Both the position numbers and the translations under genes were made by a program. The notes under the pieces were generated by a model. The model ran no database searches and was not told where the DNA came from. It was given only the letters and a program-made list of their open reading frames with translations. This document shows positions 61,822 through 64,000 of a stretch of 64,000 bases of DNA, piece by piece. The stretch is from NCBI GenBank assembly GCA_035651655.1, contig DASRFG010000019.1:62001-126000 (forward strand), in the 5' to 3' direction. The stretch's first letter is position 1. Each line of letters opens with the position of its first letter. Origin of the DNA: Terriglobales bacterium (GTDB taxonomy: Bacteria; Acidobacteriota; Terriglobia; Terriglobales; Acidobacteriaceae).

Positions 61822-62769
61822 TCACACTCCGACCGGTTGTTTGCTGCCCACCGGAACAGGAGTTAGCCAGTTGAAACGATCAGGCGCTTCGCCTCGGATG
61901 ATCGCATAAAAAGCATGCAGAACTTTCTTCGTGATAGGTCCGAGGGTGCCTTTTCCGACACTGATCTTATCCACCGAACGAATTGGGGTGACCTCAGCCG
62001 CCGTACCGGTAAGGAAAACCTCATCCGCAATGTACAGCAGTTCACGCGGAATCACCTGCTCAACTACCGGTATTTTGAGCTCGTGGGCCAGACGCAACAC
62101 CGAGTCGCGGGTGATACCAGGAAGCACGGAGTTCCCCAGGGGAGCTGTCAGCAGCGTGCCGTTGCGAACAACAAAGAGGTTCTCGCCCGAGCCTTCACTG
62201 ACCTGTCCGTTGACGTCGAGAGCGATCCCTTCGACGTACCCGTTCATAATTGCTTCCATCTTGATGAGCTGCGAGTTCATGTAGTTGGCGCTGGATTTAG
62301 CCATGGCCGGCAAGGTATTTGGGGCAATACGCGTCCAGGATGAAACGCAGACGTCCACACCCTGCTCGGCGTCGGTGCCGAGATACTTGCCCCACTCATA
62401 GTTGACGATGTAAACCTCGGTCGGCGAATTGAAGGGGTTCACCCCGCTTTCACCGTAGCCGCGCAACACGATAGGGCGCAGATAGCATGGCCAAACCTGG
62501 TTGGCCTTCACCAATTGCAGCATGCCATTCACCAGGTCTTCGCGGCTGTAATCGACGTCAATGCGGTAAATCTTGGCCGAGTCCAGAAGGCGCTGCATGT
62601 GCTCATGGGCGCGGAAGATGGCCGGCCCACTCGGGAGCGCGTAACAACGAATCCCCTCGAATACTGCGGAACCGTAATTGACCACGTGCGACATCACGTG
62701 GATTTTCGCGTGGTCCCAGGGAATCAATTTCCCGTTGTGCCAGATCTGCCCGGACTCCTTAATCGCCAT
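61822..62769 (-). CDS. ilvE: Branched-chain amino acid aminotransferase
   Basis: A 315-residue pyridoxal-phosphate enzyme that makes leucine, isoleucine and valine from their keto acids. Fold-type IV signature: NYGSAVFEGIRCY near residue 31, the PLP lysine Lys158 (AMAKSSANYMNS), and GSGENLFVV. The start has GGAGCG upstream. Not part of an ilv operon here. Confidence 0.95.
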   Translation of the reverse strand: MAIKESGQIWHNGKLIPWDHAKIHVMSHVVNYGSAVFEGIRCYALPSGPAIFRAHEHMQRLLDSAKIYRIDVDYSREDLVNGMLQLVKANQVWPCYLRPIVLRGYGESGVNPFNSPTEVYIVNYEWGKYLGTDAEQGVDVCVSSWTRIAPNTLPAMAKSSANYMNSQLIKMEAIMNGYVEGIALDVNGQVSEGSGENLFVVRNGTLLTAPLGNSVLPGITRDSVLRLAHELKIPVVEQVIPRELLYIADEVFLTGTAAEVTPIRSVDKISVGKGTLGPITKKVLHAFYAIIRGEAPDRFNWLTPVPVGSKQPVGV

Positions 62770-63003
62770 GGACGCTCCTTAACTGGATAATACCGCCAAC
62801 AGTACGAACCCTGAATGGGGAGAAACGGTTGCCGATACAAAACCACGCTTGATGTTGCGATACAGAACGTGCTCTGGTCAAAATTATAACCGACGTTCAA
62901 AAATCTCCCGTTGGTTTGATGATGCGAGCGAGGCCAAGTTCCAGCAAATTGGAGAGGAGGCGAGGGCGGAATTTGGGCCCGCCCTCAGTGAGAGTGCCAA
63001 TCC

Positions 63004-64000
63004 TTAGTTACCGCCGCCCAGACCAGCGGTCGCAGGTAAGGTCGCTGTGCCGGCCGGAGGACGATGTGAACCGGGTAGCTCGTCACCACGGAAAAAGCGG
63101 CCAGGAGTAGCCGTCATTTGAGGCATGGCGCGCAGGGGTTTGCTGTAGTCGTTGCGTGCGTTCCAGAAGAGAAAGCCGGTTCCACCCTTGGCTTTGGCCA
63201 CCTTCACCTGCCTGACAATGTACTCCGGAGAGTAGGTGTGTGTTCGCCAGGCGAAGGCCTGCAGCCAGGGACGAAGCACTACGCCAGTTCCCGCTGTCAC
63301 CTTCTGAAAGAGCTCCATAGATTCACCAATAAAGTGCTCCGGAGCGTCCCCGGGATGGGCGTAGCCATCCATGCCAAAAAAATGCGAGGGATAGATCATG
63401 GGCGAGAGCACGTCGCAGTAGCGGGCCATGGCTGGGATATCCTGTCCGGTATGCGCGAGATCAATTGGGCGTTGCCAGGCCATAATGCCGAAGACGTCGA
63501 GGGAGAGTAGAACCCCATCAGCATGAAGCTTGCTATAGGCGTCGTTCAGGAAGTGGGCAATCACGTCAGAGCGATGCCATTGCGGATGCTCAGTCTGGAA
63601 CTGAAATTTGGCATCCTTCTGCTCCCCCTCGGCCGGGAAGCGCACGTAGTCAAACTGCACTTCGTCCACCCCGGAAAGTGCCGCCTCATGCGCCAAAGCG
63701 ATATCGAACTGCTGTACTTGAGGGTTCGAGGGATCGGTCCAGACCAGTTTGCCGTTTTCTCTCCAGGGTTGGCCGGAGCGGCGCGAATGAACCGCCAGCT
63801 CGGGGTGGGCTTTCACCAGGCGTTCGTCGCGGAAAATCGCCACCCGGGCGATGCTGTGCATGCCCAAAGAGTGGAAGTAACGTGCCAACTTGGGTAAGTT
63901 GCGTATCACTGGCCGGTGGGCCGGGGAGTTCAGCGGGTGGTTAAAGGCGATGTTTACGGTGCCGTCGCTGTCCTTAATATCGAATACAACCGCATTTCCA
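63004..64000 (-). CDS. Putative glycoside hydrolase, DUF4015 family (5' end outside window)
   Basis: The C-terminal 331 codons of a protein that runs off the window edge: the reading frame continues to base 64000 with NAVVFDIKDSDGTV, a typical early strand of the TIM barrel. Further motifs are SIARVAIFRDE, DEVQFDYVRFPAEGE, LSLDVFGIMAW and DVLSPMIYPSHF. The family is a sugar-acting barrel with unknown substrate. A Pro/Gly-rich tail ends the protein. The GTG at 63909 is internal, not the start. Confidence 0.9.
   Translation of the reverse strand, partial: GNAVVFDIKDSDGTVNIAFNHPLNSPAHRPVIRNLPKLARYFHSLGMHSIARVAIFRDERLVKAHPELAVHSRRSGQPWRENGKLVWTDPSNPQVQQFDIALAHEAALSGVDEVQFDYVRFPAEGEQKDAKFQFQTEHPQWHRSDVIAHFLNDAYSKLHADGVLLSLDVFGIMAWQRPIDLAHTGQDIPAMARYCDVLSPMIYPSHFFGMDGYAHPGDAPEHFIGESMELFQKVTAGTGVVLRPWLQAFAWRTHTYSPEYIVRQVKVAKAKGGTGFLFWNARNDYSKPLRAMPQMTATPGRFFRGDELPGSHRPPAGTATLPATAGLGGGN

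Noticed and set aside
1-64000. CRISPR arrays, phage genes, transposases, rRNA and toxin-antitoxin pairs.
   Set aside because: No regularly spaced repeats, no integrase or transposase motifs, no rRNA-like sequence and no small toxin pair were seen.

Overview
The window looks like chromosome from an Acidobacteriota (Terriglobia/Koribacter-like) bacterium. The lineage call is inference. It rests on a very long Oar-type TonB-dependent receptor with an N-terminal carboxypeptidase-regulatory-like domain, a CRTAC1/ASPIC-UnbV protein paired with a TPR protein, 3-keto-disaccharide hydrolase (DUF1080), GMC oxidoreductase and GH2 genes, many secreted orphan proteins, and GTG/TTG starts. Most of the sequence is coding, there are no phage or transposase genes, and two tRNAs are present (Glu-TTC and Pro-TGG).

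Layout. 1-4.3 kb: 3' end of glyS, ppdK, two copies of a palindromic intergenic element, a hypothetical gene and tRNA-Glu. 4.4-14.2 kb: secreted proteins and sugar metabolism (orphan exported protein, tail-fibre-like surface protein, GH2 hydrolase, DUF1080 protein, Tat-exported gluconate-2-dehydrogenase-subunit-3-like protein with its GMC flavoprotein). 14.3-16.6 kb: a nucleotide-sugar dehydrogenase homologue lacking its catalytic cysteine, a 2H phosphoesterase and tRNA-Pro. 16.6-18.4 kb: a segment with a Sel1-repeat gene, bounded by 104-bp direct repeats of which the first 53 bp are identical; the first repeat starts at the 3' end of tRNA-Pro. 18.7-21.3 kb: YVTN beta-propeller protein, PhoU-like protein and small genes. 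21.4-27.3 kb: an operon of orphan exported protein, family-5 solute-binding protein, NtrY-like kinase and NtrC-like sigma-54 regulator. 27.3-30.2 kb: SPFH/band-7 protein preceded by two small ORFs, and a lipoprotein with a clear terminator. 30.5-39.8 kb: CRTAC1 plus TPR pair, divergent from a TonB receptor plus a discoidin-containing glycosidase-like protein. 40-46 kb: cyclic-di-GMP genes (GGDEF-EAL, PilZ, GGDEF) interleaved with two DoxX membrane proteins. 46-50.3 kb: ferredoxin-NADP reductase divergent from a complete pqqABCDE operon; pqqA encodes only 25 residues. 50.5-57 kb: envelope genes (DUF6599-like, AmiC-type amidase, lytic transglycosylase), a small exported protein, a Rieske oxygenase and a STAS-like protein. 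57-64 kb: alaS, recX, pilT, ilvE and the 3' part of a DUF4015-type glycoside hydrolase cut by the window edge.

The best leads are the apparent pseudoenzyme of the UDP-glucose dehydrogenase family, the tRNA-Pro-linked direct-repeat segment, and the solute-binding-protein/two-component operon that has no transporter. I found no clear new defence or mobile system. Protein family calls were made by reading translated sequence, without database searches.
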